From Limnoperna fortunei (taxonomy: Eukaryota; Mollusca; Bivalvia; Mytilida; Modiolidae), in the NCBI GenBank assembly GCA_944474755.1, contig OX104118.1:69879575-69943574 (forward strand): DNA of 64,000 nucleotides, written 5' to 3'. The translations under genes and the position numbers were made by a program. The notes beneath the pieces were generated by a model. It saw only the letters and a list, made by a program, of their open reading frames with translations, did no database searches and was not told the DNA's origin. Below, piece after piece: positions 48,112 through 60,230 of this stretch. Position 1 is the first letter of the stretch; every line of letters starts with the position of its first letter.

Positions 48112-49286
48112 TAAAGTTCGCCAAAATGACATACCAAAATGGCGACCCGTAAAAGTGGCTCACGATTTTCGCTGATTTGAACATTTTTTAATTGATAAAA
48201 CATGCTCATGGTAATACAATTAGGTAAATAAGACACACAAAATTCTAAAAAATTACAACATATTTACTGTCACAGAAAATTGGCAACAAATTTAACTAAA
48301 ATGTTGGTATCGTATTACATTCGTCTATGTCACTTCTGCGTTCTCGCTTAATCTCGTTCCGGTCTCGTCGCGACAAAGAAATCGTACTTCCTTAGCTGAA
48401 GACTTAGCGAGTGTCCAATCCCGTTAGTTATACTAGTCCCAGGTTCAGTTCATTTTAAGACCAGATTATGATTATGATTACCATGATAATTTTCATCATC
48501 ACAATGTTATAAAGGTGATGAAATGTTCTAATATATATATATATATTACAATCAGATTAAGGAGGAGGGGCGATAAGGTCCAAAAATGGCCCCATTTTTA
48601 ATGTTCCTGAAATTTGGTCAGAAATGTGTTTGTGACATGTACTTCATGAAACAACATTAAGTTTTCGGATTTCATTCATGTCATACAAATATGACGTCAA
48701 CAAGCTAGACTCTATAATTACCTTAAAATGATAAAAATACAATATTTTGTCAATAAGTAATTAATTATACATCTGTTAGGTAAATTAGTCATGTAAATAA
48801 GCATGCAAAATAAGTAAAACAAGTTTTTATTAAACTGATCTATTGATACATTACTATATAAATTTCTAATTCATATTGCAATTCGCAGTGTTGCAATTAA
48901 AAAAATACAATGTTGCCATGGAAACGGACAAATATAGCTATGTAAATACGTCATTTTCTTACAAATATCTGATCTTATACACTAGAAACTGCTTGGTGTT
49001 AATTTTTTCTGTAAGGAACTCTTTTTAATAACAACTATTCACAGTTTTTTTTTTATTAATTTCTCATATATTTTCGTCTCTAACTTATAATAAATTATGG
49101 GTCATTATCAAAATACGTCAATATTTAATTTCTATTTTCTTGGAAAATGAATTAACTCATTTGTGTTCAAATGTTATTTAAATGAAACACTCTGATAGTC
49201 AAATGTTTGAAACAAATACTAAACATTATCTTTGAACTCTGAAATTAAAAAAAAAAAAGAAAATATACCCCTTGCCAGCTTGCAGT
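48112..49286. other. Unassigned; short CpG-richer patch
   Basis: 48305-48430 is richer in CpG ('cgcttaatctcgttccgg', 'gtctcgtcgcgac') than its surroundings and may be a promoter remnant. (TA)n lies at 48532-48547. Confidence 0.3.
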
Positions 49287-51798
49287 GTCCTTTGTGTTAC
49301 TAAAACATTTTTAGTAATTAACTATACACCGTTGTTAAAGAAAACCTTTGTAAAAGCTTTTTTTCAAAGAATAGCAAAATGTTACTCTGATAAACAAAGT
49401 TATATGTCTCATCCAGTCGATTTTATAAATTTTGTATCCCAATATGAATGTAACCATACAAAAAGGTCATTTCTAACTTTCTTTAATTTAGAATTAAAAC
49501 AGGACAACTTACTGACTTTCAAGATTTTATAACGTAATTGAAATGTATTACCAAATAAAATATTGTAAAACAAATGGTCAAATATATAGTTTAGGAAATA
49601 ATTTTTGTTTGCAAATTTAAGATCAGTAACACAAAGGACAATATGGTAACACAAAAACGCATAAAGTAACATTAATGACATTAACAGTTAAAAATATGAA
49701 AATTCTGCTTTCATCAAACTTTAACACTTTGTACATATATATATATATATATATATATTCCACACAAATTTATCTTAATTTCAATCTTCATGATAAATTT
49801 TAGTTTATCTAAACATCACAAAATGAAAAATTAAGAGTTAGTAACACAAATGACAAAACGAAGTAACAAAAAGGACAAGTTTTACTCTGTCGTTCTTACA
49901 ATAGTATTAATTAGATTTTTTTATGTTTAAACTAAACTTAATTTTAATTCCTTTTGATATTCCCATGTTTGGGTTCAATATATTCTAAATTATTTTAAAT
50001 TATGAAATATAAAGTGTAACAACAATGACTTATTGTAACACAAGTGACAAAATGTCTTAGTTTGTCCATAGCTAGTTGCCGACTTTCGCTATCAACCTGA
50101 TACTTTTGTCCGACAAGTTTAGGTTTAAAAAATAGTTTATATGACTTTCTCCTTGTCATACCAACACTAATCTCTAACTGCAAAAGGCCAATGAAATGTG
50201 TTATGTTGACCCTTTCAAAAAACAGATATAGTTATGCGTTGTATGAAAATAGAGAAAACCGAACAAACAACAATTAATTAAGAGACGAAATTCGAGGGAC
50301 AATTACAAATCCAGTTTAACACAGAAAGAGAGTAACCCGAACCCAATAAAAACCATGTGCTCCTGACGAGTAACTAAGTAGTGTCTGCCTCTAATTAGAC
50401 ACCCGCCGTCCGTTCGTATTTGAGCGATTGATTTCCCATAACGATCATTCAGTCATGGTGACGACCATAGAACTTCTGGACAGATAACATCAACCTAGGT
50501 ACAACAAATCCTTGTTTGAGTAGTTTAGTAGTCAACAGAAGTGAGCGGTCTAGAAAATCGGAATACCGATCGCAGGATCTAGAAAAAAGTATAAGTTTTG
50601 AAATGTACACAAACAAGTATTTCTAAGTAAGAGGCTGACCTTAACGTATAGGTGGTGTCTTGAATGTCGAGTGCGCGCATATATTAACACTTAACGATAG
50701 TTTGAAGAACGCTAGATAGATAGATTATCACGAACGTATATCTTGCATTGCAATACATTTTATTTTAATAAGTTTTATTAGCAAAGTTTACCTATAGTTA
50801 ATTTGTCCTCCGACAGCTAAAAAAATAATTAAAAAACCAGAACTTAACACAAAAAGTATAACCAATATAAAATAATAAATGATTTGTCCGCTAAATTTAC
50901 TAAAATGTGTAATCTTTATATAACAGTTTCTTTCATATGTGATTTTCATTCAAACAATTACTTAAAAAAAGTTTGGAGTATACAAATCATAAACTAGTTT
51001 TGATTAAAATTGTCACTTGTGTTACTGATGTTGTCGCATAAGATACACATTCAAGTTAGATTTATTTATTCATGTTTATATATGTTCAATTAAACATATT
51101 AATACTGTTTTAAATGTTTGACTCTTTATATGTTTCGGGTTAATAAATGGCATTCCTGTATGGATAATTTAATTTACATACAAGCATTTTTTTGTCCACT
51201 TTGTTACTTCATATGTCACTTTTGTTACATTTTCTCTAAAGGTAAAGGTCATGTTTTTTACCCTTTAAAATTCGTATTTTGGTATTCATTATGTTCATAA
51301 ACGATATTTTATTTATTATGGTAGTGATTGAAAATCATTTATATCTCTAAAAAAGGGAGAAAAGTATAAATTTGTCCCTTGTGTTACAAAATAGGTCACT
51401 TGTGTTACATTTTTCTTGGTAACAAAAGGGACAGTAACACAAGGGACATATTCATTGGTATTTCTAATTTTTTTTTAATGGATTCTCCCCCTGGTCCAAT
51501 GGATCAGCCTGGTATACCAACTTTATTACTAGATGAAATACTGGTCACAAGCTTGATTCTACATTTTTATGATTAGAGCTTAAAAAGGCAGTAACTTTAA
51601 GGACAGAAATAAAAATTATGCTATCGCGTTAGATACCTTTGATGACAAATTTGATGGAAAGATATCATCATGTTGTCTGCTTAAATATCCATAATTCCTG
51701 AGAGGAATGAGTACTTCAGGGGGAAACTATTAGTTAGGATAAGCAATGGGGGAGACAACAATTACTTACTTGTTGATAAACTCAGTAACAAAAGGGAC
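49287..51798. mobile_element. 2.5 kb region with an iterated 14 bp motif (GTCMYTTGTGTTAC) in both orientations
   Basis: Forward copies (GTC...GTTAC): 49287, 51012, 51194, 51215, 51374, 51395. Reverse copies (GTAAC...GAC): 49626, 49841, 49863, 50015, 50035, 51419, 51434, 51785, with decayed ones at 49646 and 49666. Neighbouring copies are typically 20-22 bp apart. Reverse copies cluster left of about 50.5 kb and forward copies right of it, and the outermost copies (49287 forward, 51785 reverse) form inverted ends. No complete protein gene is evident; a minus-strand frame at 49995-50183 follows an acceptor-like 'ggccttttgcag'. Likely a mobile element with arrayed protein-binding sites, class unknown. 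Confidence 0.5.
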
Positions 51799-52784
51799 GC
51801 GGCGAAAAGCACATTGGTTTTCACCAAATATTTTCCCAGAATCTGTAAATTTTTGATCAAAATGTGTTGTTATTTCAACAGAACACTTGTGATAGAAAAA
51901 AAATATGCAACAAACAGAATTAGAATATATGTTTTCTAAAAAGATAATTAGATAAATCTTTAATACAACGGCCAAGTCACATGTAGTTTTTACTGAAAGT
52001 GACCTTTCCAGTGCCAAATGAACTCAAGGTATAATCGAAAAAAGTATCATTTTTTGTTAGAAATCTATTTTCTACAATACCAAAGTACAAAACGAAAACC
52101 TTTAATTTATTGACAAGTCTAAATAGAAAGAGAGTTTGTACTATCACACAAATATCTACAATTTTTGATAATGACCCTTATACCGGAAATGTCAAATAAG
52201 GAATATCAAATTAACAAATAAATTATAGAAAATGTTCACTTTTGCTCCCTGTGCGAATCCAATACATTCTTTAATCTGAGGAAAAACTTGCACTGAGAAC
52301 TTACAAACCTTACTGTTTTTATCACAAATCGCGAAGGACTTCATATAGACTAATATAAATATTTAAACATAAAAGGATTCGGTAATCCCTGGACTCTAGC
52401 AGCTTAAAGAAATAAATACTTGTATACTTGTATGAACAATTGTTCCAGATGTTAGTAAATATAGTAAAAGCTTTTGAATGATGTACTAATATTGTTCTTT
52501 CATTCATAATACAAATTGTTGCACATATAATAATTTTAAAATTTCCAACGTTTAGGTCATTATGTACCGTTTACGATATTGGCTGATTGTAGTGTAAATA
52601 AGCAAATGATTTTCCAGTCAACACGTTTGTTGATGAATACAACTTCCGGATATTTGCAAATATAGGCTATCTGCTACAATATTTTAACCAAAAAAGGTTC
52701 AGCAATTGCTACGTATACTAAAATGTAATAAAATATACATGTTACTAAATCTACAACATGTTCACTCTTCTATATTTTCGTCAT
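51799..52784. other. Unassigned AT-rich sequence
   Basis: No copies of the 14 bp motif and no recognised repeat or gene. Confidence 0.3.
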
Positions 52785-54808
52785 TTTCACTATCATCAAC
52801 TGTGTCTGGAACGGGTATATTCTGCGCATCTAGAAGATATTGGCTCCAAGTCACGATTGTTCTCAAACGTATTGTCAATATGTCTGCCAAGAGCAAGATA
52901 CCATATGACTGAGGTAACGTGTGAACAAGATCCAACAATGCGGGAACCAGACTTACATTGACAGTACCAGCTACAAATCGTGATTTTATTTTACAAAATC
53001 CATAGTCTATAGCATTTTGAAGATATGTGCCTTGACTGTAATTTAGCGCTAAGGACATAATCGTCTTGATTTGTAATAAAAACATCGAAATTGCCGTCTC
53101 TATCTATGTGTTCCTGAGCATAACGTTTGGTCATTTTCAGTTGATATACACCAATAGTGATGTTTCGTGATAGGCGTGGAAAGTTTGAAGTACATTCAGT
53201 TGCATCAGTTTTACGCTATTTACTTTAACGTTTGTCTAACCCTTCATTTTGAATTCTTTCTTGGAAACGGTTTTTCTGTTTAGATAAGTACATAACCTTC
53301 GCTGCAAGTTGCTCATCTGCATCTGTATCTCCTGTTGTTACTGGATTCCAATATTTAAACATAATAGCGTATACTATTTGTACATTATCAGATATATACG
53401 GAATCTGACTGTTTGGTAAAACTCGATCCAAATACTTCCAGAGTTTAATCCTCCCGTTGACAGATTCAACAATCCACCTTATTTTTGTTACTAACCTTGT
53501 AGTATTGCTTTCTTCAACAGGAAGCTATTTTTCACCACGTTTCAAACATGGAGGCATTTCAGTTTTTGACACCTAGTTCCGAAAGTAAATCAAATAAATT
53601 GCGAAATCCTCGATCTACAATCATAATGTCGTCCTCTCTTAGCCAGTCTTTCACTTCCTCTAAGTTACTTTGAATAATGTGGTTCAAAATGTTGGCATCA
53701 TTATTTTTACCGTCACTGTAATAGGGTCCAATAACACTTACGATGTACCCAGTTGTAGTAACAAATACCATAGTCTTTACTAAGTTGCGGTGTTTATGCA
53801 TGTTATACGATCTGCGTTGGAATTTAAACTTCGAACTTTCTTATATATAAATGTATGTTCCGTCCACTACTAATATTGCTGGTTTCAAATAATTACCAAA
53901 CAGAGATTGTGCTAATGGCCTTGTATGAGTATTGATGCTACAAAATGGTCAAATACTTTCTAGCTGATGAAACTGAGCGACGGATAGAGTCTTTGCCAAT
54001 GTTAAAAATAGTTGATAAAAGTTTGTTTGACATTCCTTATTTAATTTAGTAAGAAATATTCCAATACATGTTCTCACGTAGCGTATACTTGAATCTCGTA
54101 AATTGCCTTTCTGAATGTTTAAAATTAAGTCATTAAATTTGTCTTTGAAAGCCCGGTGAGATTTAAAATGTCAGAATCGGAGAGACCATTTTGAGAGTCA
54201 AAATCTATTCTTCGTTTGCTGTTTCGCAATGCTATGTCTCGGACTTGTGAAAGTAGAAGCATTACTTCTGAACGGTTGAAATCTGTTGTTGTTCTTGTTT
54301 GATTTATTTGATCAACCACATCTGATGTAAAATTATCATTACATAAATGACCCGGACAACATCTGGCACCAGACGGCAATATTATAAGTTTTACTAAAAA
54401 TATATTAAATCTGACATTTATAGGCACCACAAGAAGCATAGAACCTCGTCGTTTGCAAACAATACATTGGGAATGACTTTCTCCTACAGACGGAATTGGT
54501 AGTGTTTTACTCGGCGGTGATTTACACGGAGTTTTAGTCACATTTCTGCAATACGTTGCCGGCGGAATATAATCTTCGTCTTGTGTCTTACTTGATTTTT
54601 TGTTATTCTTCTTACTTATCTCTCTATAACAATTGATTCTACATTTGTTGCAAATAATACCGCCGTTTATGATCTTGCATATGTCCACAAAAAACGTCTG
54701 CTGTAATAGTTTTATGAGTTGTTTGTTGTTGTCACTATCAAGTTTGCGTCTATCATTTGGTTTTGGTCTTTTAGAACAGATCACACAGCTATAATATCTC
54801 GAAGACAT
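52785..54808 (-). pseudogene. Decayed DDE_Tnp_4-type transposase with C-terminal SWIM zinc finger
   Basis: The N-terminal frame (54125-54808, 227 codons) is intact, with CxxC pairs (CVICSKR, CNKC, CIVCKRRG) and GARCCPGHL. Then, in shifted frames: VDGTYIYI (first Asp, about 53.86 kb), [17 protein letters not shown] (second Asp, about 53.7 kb), [13 protein letters not shown], and WIVESVNGRIKLWKYLD (Glu, about 53.47 kb). The C-terminus reads WYCQCKSGSRIVGSCSH at 52915-52970, a SWIM-type CxC...CxH finger, in a frame different from the longest open frame there. Disruptions: frameshifts at about 54.1, 53.8, 53.56 and 53.05 kb, and a TAG after KRGEK. It is a dead copy of a transposase family common in molluscs and cnidarians (family assignment from memory of domain motifs). 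Confidence 0.75.
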
Positions 54809-54859
54809 CTACAAAATAAAGTTAAAGAAATAACTCAAATGTCCTAACCAAATGTGTAA

Positions 54860-55334
54860 CATCCTCACAAGTCAGTGTTTCTGTGTCCACATGTGTCCAC
54901 GAAACCCTGACAAACTTAGCTGGGAAATTCCCGGGCTAGAAGTAACTATTTTGATTGGCTACATCATACCTGCATGTAGCCAACCAAAAGCTCGCTTTGA
55001 TTCACGACTTGGATATGGGGATATCACGATGTCTATTGTAAATAAACCAAACAGAGGTGTTGCTTAGACCATGTGAAAATCATTGTATTTTGTACAGTAG
55101 TGTTAATTGTTTGTTAGTACCGCATTATTTATTAGTTGCGTTACGTTTTCGTCCCACTCAAGAATGAGTAAGAATGACTACTGCCAAACACTTGCTTCTT
55201 TTTATCAATTTCTTTAGTTGATATTTTGAAGATTTGACGTCATATGAAAATCTTCTAGCCCGGGAATTTCTTAGCTAAGTTTGTCGGGGTTTCGTGGACA
55301 CATGTGGACACAGAAACCTTGACTTGTGAGGATG
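54860..55334. mobile_element. 475 bp MITE with ~77 bp TIRs and 9 bp target duplication
   Basis: The first and last ~77 bp are inverted repeats, starting CATCCTCACAAGTCA and including 'gtccacatgtgtccacgaaa' and 'gaaattcccgggctagaag'. AATGTGTAA flanks both sides (54851-54859, 55335-55343). Long TIRs plus a 9 bp duplication are the signature of Mutator-like (MULE) elements. There is no gene inside. Confidence 0.85.
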
Positions 55335-55489
55335 AATGTGTAAGGAATTATATGAAAACAGCGTGAAAATACTAAGATCGTGACTTTAATCCCGACTAAG
55401 GGCCAGATGCGTTCGAGTTCAACCTATTTGACAAAAAATGCCAGTTTATGTGTCGAAGGTCAGATATTAAAAAGATATTGTTTTTTTTT

Positions 55490-55680
55490 TGTCTTAACGG
55501 TATAAAACACCACTTTAGGCAATTTTTCAGCTATATCATTTGGGTCCAGCATTTTTTTTGGGGGGGGGCTGTAGTACCCTGTGAAAACCCCCACTCTTCA
55601 GGAGGAAAATTGGCATTCCTTGTCAATGAAGTTTGGAGTCGAGTACACCCAGCCCGCAATCAGTCCACAGTTAAATTCCA
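55490..55680 (-). repeat. tRNA-derived SINE, head missing
   Basis: The minus strand carries 'gtgtactcgactccaaactt', 'gggttttcacagggtac', 'gatatagctgaaaaattgcc' and 'gtgttttata', matching the body and tail of 43313-43582. The tRNA head is lost. Confidence 0.65.
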
Positions 55681-56034
55681 CGAGTTTGTTTAATTGTGTT
55701 AATTGTCCCAAATAAGTTTCCGAGAATAAAATAAATATACTATTAGGTACTTTGCAAAAAAGTACAAAAATACATAGTTAAAATCTCAATTAATATACCT
55801 GTATTATATGATTATCAGTGTAGTTTAAATCTTCACTTCAATACATGATCAAACATAACTATCTGGAAGTAAACGAGGTCTATGAGAAATGAAGAGATAT
55901 TTCAAAGATAAATTATGTACTCGCTTATTTATAAAAAAAAACTTAAGAATATCTGATAAACAAATGATAGAAAGTGAATACAAAGTTGCAAATATATGTT
56001 TTTATCGAAAAAATGATTCAAATGATTCTGGAGA

Positions 56035-56115
56035 ATAATTGCCCCAGATTCGAACTCGGGTTTTCTGTTGTAACAGTATGACGACAAAACGATAGAGGCT
56101 ACGGTAAACATTAAG
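56035..56115 (-). other. tRNA-like sequence (SINE head or tRNA pseudogene)
   Basis: The minus strand has 'taccgtagcctctatcg' (A-box-like) and 'cccGAGTTCGAATCtggg' (strong B box in a T-arm-like stem with one mismatch). The acceptor stem does not pair well and the usual SINE body does not follow. Confidence 0.3.
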
Positions 56116-56149
56116 TGATTTGGTCTGAATATAGTAATAAATATCAGCA

Positions 56150-57440
56150 TTTGTTCAAGAAAAACAGACGATGACTATTCAGAACAGTTTTCAACTGTTT
56201 TGCTCTATAACGAATGATTACAAATTTAAAAAAAAATAAATTATTTGCTGAGTTAATATGTAAATAGGTGTGACCTATCAGGCGAGCGATATCCCTTCAA
56301 TATTGATCCTAGGCAGTGACAGTCTATAGAACTTAGTTTTAGTATATAGACTGTCCCCGTTTTGAAGTTTTCTATGGTATATAATATGCTTTTACCTTAA
56401 TTTGATTCACGATTGTTAAATAATTCATCTGCAGGGTTAATGTTATGTGCAAACCCCGCCCACCCCGCCCTAGTTCAATTAATAAAACCTCTCATTTCAT
56501 GTTTATTTTCAACATTTTTTTATCGGATATTGATATTTTATGTTTTTAGTGAAATTCGAGGTTTCATCTTTAAACGCATTTTCACGTGCGCAAATTCCGC
56601 AAGAAAATCGTGCGGAATGTTTAAGTTAAGTTTGATATGAAAAAAGTTTGTACAACCTTGCAAACTGCGCTAAACTTAAAGAAAAATATCTAAATTTTCT
56701 AAAAATTGTCTTACCTTAGTTTATCATGGATTTTTTAAGTCCTGTTTGAAGCTTTATTTGAGGTGTCCCTTAACTCCCATTACATTCAATGGCTGACCCC
56801 AATTAAATCTATCTTATGGATCCGTTTTTGACGAAACGAATTTTCCATGTGTTACAATTGCGACAAATTGTATTCTCTCCGCCATTAAATAAAACTTGAT
56901 TCCGTAATGTTGATAAACTGTTAAATTCAAAATGTCAGTTCGCAGAAAAATTTCGTCTTGATATTTCAAACATGGAGTACTTAATTGAACATAGTTTAAT
57001 TCATTGAAAACAGGTATAGTCTTTGTGTTTATGTTAGTTTCATTATTTTTCAAATGTAAAAATATGCAGAACTTCTGAAAAAATTTTGCTCCGAGATAAA
57101 TCAACTGACAGGTAAAACCTCACATTTCAAATAATAAAAAAATGTAAAAGTCAGATGAAAATGATAAAAATAAACGTGAAATGGGAGGTTTTATGTTATA
57201 GAACTAACCCCCGCCCCAATGAGGCCACGAGATAAAATAATATCAACTTATTAACTTAAGGTTATATGTACATCCAAGGGATATAACTAGCTCAGGTAAT
57301 GCGTTAAAATATTTAAAAACAATGGTAAATTAACAAATTAATATCCCCCGACTTATGGTCGCATGGGCATAAAAATCCATAATTAGGGGTGCACTTGACT
57401 GCAGTTATTATCTTATATGACACTGAATGCTAGTTTTCAT
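56150..57440. other. Unassigned
   Basis: A minus-strand frame at 56814-57104 (96 aa; inner MAERIQFVAIVTHGKFVSS) is open but has no splice or homology support. Confidence 0.3.
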
Positions 57441-57446
57441 ACCAAA

Positions 57447-57560
57447 TATAGGGGTTTTCTCCAGGTACTACAGCTTCCTCCGCATTTTAACTGGGTGCCA
57501 TGATATAGCTGAAAAATTGTTGAGTGGCTATATAAACATTCAAACAAACATACCAACCAT
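57447..57560 (+). repeat. SINE 3' fragment
   Basis: 'ggggttttctccaggtacta', 'gatatagctgaaaaattgtt' and 'acattcaaacaaacata' are the body and tail of the SINE at 43313. Confidence 0.6.
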
Positions 57561-57699
57561 CCTTGTAATTGTATACAATTATACTATAGATCATTTAATT
57601 TCATTAATGCTATAAAAGGAGAAGCAAGCAAGAGACTCCTGTCACTATTGGGGATGGCACTAATGTCACACCTGTAAATTTTCTGTAGTTGGAAGAGTA

Positions 57700-57845
57700 G
57701 ACTTTCAATGTAGGGAGTGCTCAACTGCAATTTTAGTTGACAAAGATTGAAAGTCTCCTGCTAAGGGTCAGGTACTCCAGCATTCTCCGCCAATAAAACT
57801 GTACGCTATGAGATAGTTTCTTGTTGAAAAACTTTTTTCACCCAT
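57700..57845 (+). repeat. Diverged SINE body
   Basis: 'ctcaactgcaattttagttg', 'acaaagattgaaagtctcct' and 'ggtactccagcattctccgc' follow the order of the SINE body; the tail is decayed ('gagatagtttcttgttgaaaaa'). Confidence 0.45.
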
Positions 57846-58140
57846 GGACTTACAATCCAAAAAAAGACAAAAGTTTTGAAATATAAAAATTTAACTTTGT
57901 GAGCCATTTAGAACAGAAAAATAAAAAACAGTTTAAATTCAGTTGTTAAAATTAGCACTGTACTGATGTATTTCCCAGTGATCTGGTAACTTAATGAAAG
58001 TTATAGGAAAAATTGTCTTGTAAATTTTCTTGTAGATTAATGTTTTTAAGCATAACATAGCAACAACAGCTGATTAATGATCAGTTATTAACTGTGAGCC
58101 TGATTAAACTATCTCTGTACATTCCACTTGGTTTAGAACA

Positions 58141-58390
58141 GTGAAAACTAGATCAGTCTCAGAGATGGTATCCATCTCTGTGGGTCCAGTTGACATTGAG
58201 GTCAAGGTGAAAGGTTATCAACCATGGCATGTGACACATCGCCTTGATATTATCTACCCACATACCAAATTTCAAAAGCCTACCTCAAAAGATAAAAAAG
58301 TTATAGCTCGGACAAGATTAGTTTCAGACAGACAGACGGACAGACTGATGACTATAAGGCGGCTGTGTGCCGGAATGCCAACATATTTAA
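58141..58390 (+). repeat. Dispersed repeat, family G2, second copy
   Basis: Hairpin GAGATGGTATCCATCTC (58161-58177) as at 2924, then 'attgaggtcaaggtgaaagg' and 'ataccaaatttcaaaagcct'. It ends with a CAGA/ACGG stretch ('gacagacagacggacagac'). Confidence 0.6.
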
Positions 58391-58797
58391 AGACCAAAGA
58401 ACATTGCAGGCTCTCATTAGTGAGGATTAAGGGGTCCCCACTACAGGGTATTTATTTACTGTAAAGGTAAAATTGTGGAATATTATAGTGGTGTAATAAA
58501 TTATATTGAGTGATAGTATTTGTATATTTGCATTGTGAATTTAAAAATTCTGCGTTCAGTCATTAAAAACTTAACAAAATTGTAAATTTTTAAAACAGAT
58601 TTTAAGAAATATTAGGTATGAAAATACTATAGATAATGTATTTTGTCAAAGAATATATTTTGAATGCATTTTTATTATTTTATATAATCATTATAAATAC
58701 ATTCATTTATAGCTAATAAAACAAACAGGTAATAATAAGTATATTTCTCATTAAAATTATAAATACAGTACAAATAATTCAGCACCAGTAAAGTATA
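58391..58797. other. Unassigned AT-rich
   Basis: Nothing recognised. Confidence 0.3.
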
Positions 58798-59460
58798 TTA
58801 AGTTTTTATCCCAGATGGAGAAGCTGTGACACGGCATCCACATAGCCCATGAGTAATTGCTGTTTGCAGTAGGCGGAAAAATCTTCCGTAAGTTTGTTCT
58901 CTTTTCCCTGATAGTAGGGCATATACAACTGGACACATAGTACCTTCAAGCTGGATGTGGATGCTGTATATCAGGTTCTGGTTGAAAAGTAATGGGCATG
59001 TGTAGAAGGTCCCATCACAGAAGATGAAATGTGAAGCAGAAAAAAACATGAGTCAGGTTTTAGGTCGATGCGCAGGCAAGGATGCGTTGTCCTTGTGAGT
59101 AGGAATCGGTCTCATGTTGTAGTCTGGTCCCACTTGCCATCAAGCTGGATGACTGTAATAGTGTGGGCAACTTGAAAGTCTGCCTGCTCTGTACAATATT
59201 GATTTTGCAGAATTAAATGTCGGTATCTTCTAAGCAACTTCTCTCGAATCGTCGCCCACGTGTCATGCTTTGACTAAACTTCTTGGTAGATAGATGGTAT
59301 TGGTCTTAGTTCTTCATGGAGTGTCGTTCTTGGTGTTGTTACTGGATGGGCATGCTGGTAAATTTCATTTTTAGTCAGTTCTTTCACCACGGGTAGTTTT
59401 TACCCGGGAAAGATAACCATTGTAGGATAAGTTGTTGCCTCCTAGTTGGTTGTGTATTTA
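58798..59460 (-). pseudogene. Decayed FLYWCH/MULE transposase remnant
   Basis: The 3' frame (58798-59049) holds a MULE-transposase core: FCDGTFYTCPLLFNQ, YSIHIQLEGTMCPVVYALL and SGKREQTYGRFF. Upstream, in broken frames, are a FLYWCH-like start (GGNNLSYNGYLF) and a linker with HAHPVTTPRTTLHEELRPIP then a stop, and REKLLRRYRHLILQN. Several stops and frameshifts separate the parts, and the catalytic region beyond the first Asp is truncated at 58798. Confidence 0.7.
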
Positions 59461-60230
59461 ACTGTGCCATAACCATGATTTACTTTGAATGGTGCTAAAA
59501 GTATTCAGTGTGAGTATTTATACCAAGAACACAAAGCTTGTTAATTAGTAACAGTTTAGTATTCATGAATTAAGCAGATTGGTAAACTTTCTTACTATAC
59601 TTATAATTATAGTAATTAATACATAATATTATAATCAATTTGTTAATTTTCACATTTTTAACAAAAATTAAGTGTGATGCTTAAAATTTTAATTAATTAA
59701 TTTATTATTCATTTTACCTAAATAACATAATAATATAAGTTCTGAATACATGTAATTTTACAATTTTAAAAATTCACCCTTTTCTGTAAAAAAGGTTATT
59801 TTACCTATGATTATACCTACACCCCTTGTTGAACCCCTTTATAACCACTAAAACAACAAAACTTAATTACGTGATTTTAAAAATGTTGGCATTCCGGGAA
59901 TAGGGGATAAGGCATTGGCCTTAATAAAAATAGAAACCGCAAAATAAAGCTTTGTCACTGGCTTCTAATTCATTTCATGGATTTTGTCTTTCAGTGCTCA
60001 CTTATTAAGTTGCCTTTATTACAGTTGTGTAGTATATTTTTTAGACATTTGGAAAAATTTTTATAATGGTATTGTTTAATTTGATAGCAATTTTATGAAG
60101 TTGTTAAAAAATTCGTCTTTATAATAATTTTGTTTAACAAATGTGCACCACACAATTTAGATTTTTTTTTAAAATAACTTTGGTGGCCCTTAAAAGGGCC
60201 AATTTTACACATTGTTCATTAGTCTCATCT
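59461..60230. other. Unassigned AT-rich
   Basis: No repeat or gene recognised. The left copy of the 9 bp duplication GTCTCATCT is at 60222-60230. Confidence 0.3.

Noticed and set aside
51379..51576. 65 aa plus ORF (MDSPPGPMDQPGIPTLLLDE part)
   Set aside because: It overlaps motif copies and has no splice or homology support; a real exon cannot be excluded.
49287..51798. Reading the 14 bp motif as a conserved peptide (VxCVT)
   Set aside because: It occurs on both strands and varies at first and second codon positions but not third, the opposite of coding constraint.
52762..53085. Longest open frame at the 3' end of the DDE transposase
   Set aside because: The recognisable SWIM finger is in another frame, so most of this ORF is a shadow.
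56814..57104. 96 aa minus ORF
   Set aside because: No domain, no splice sites, and no partner exon nearby.
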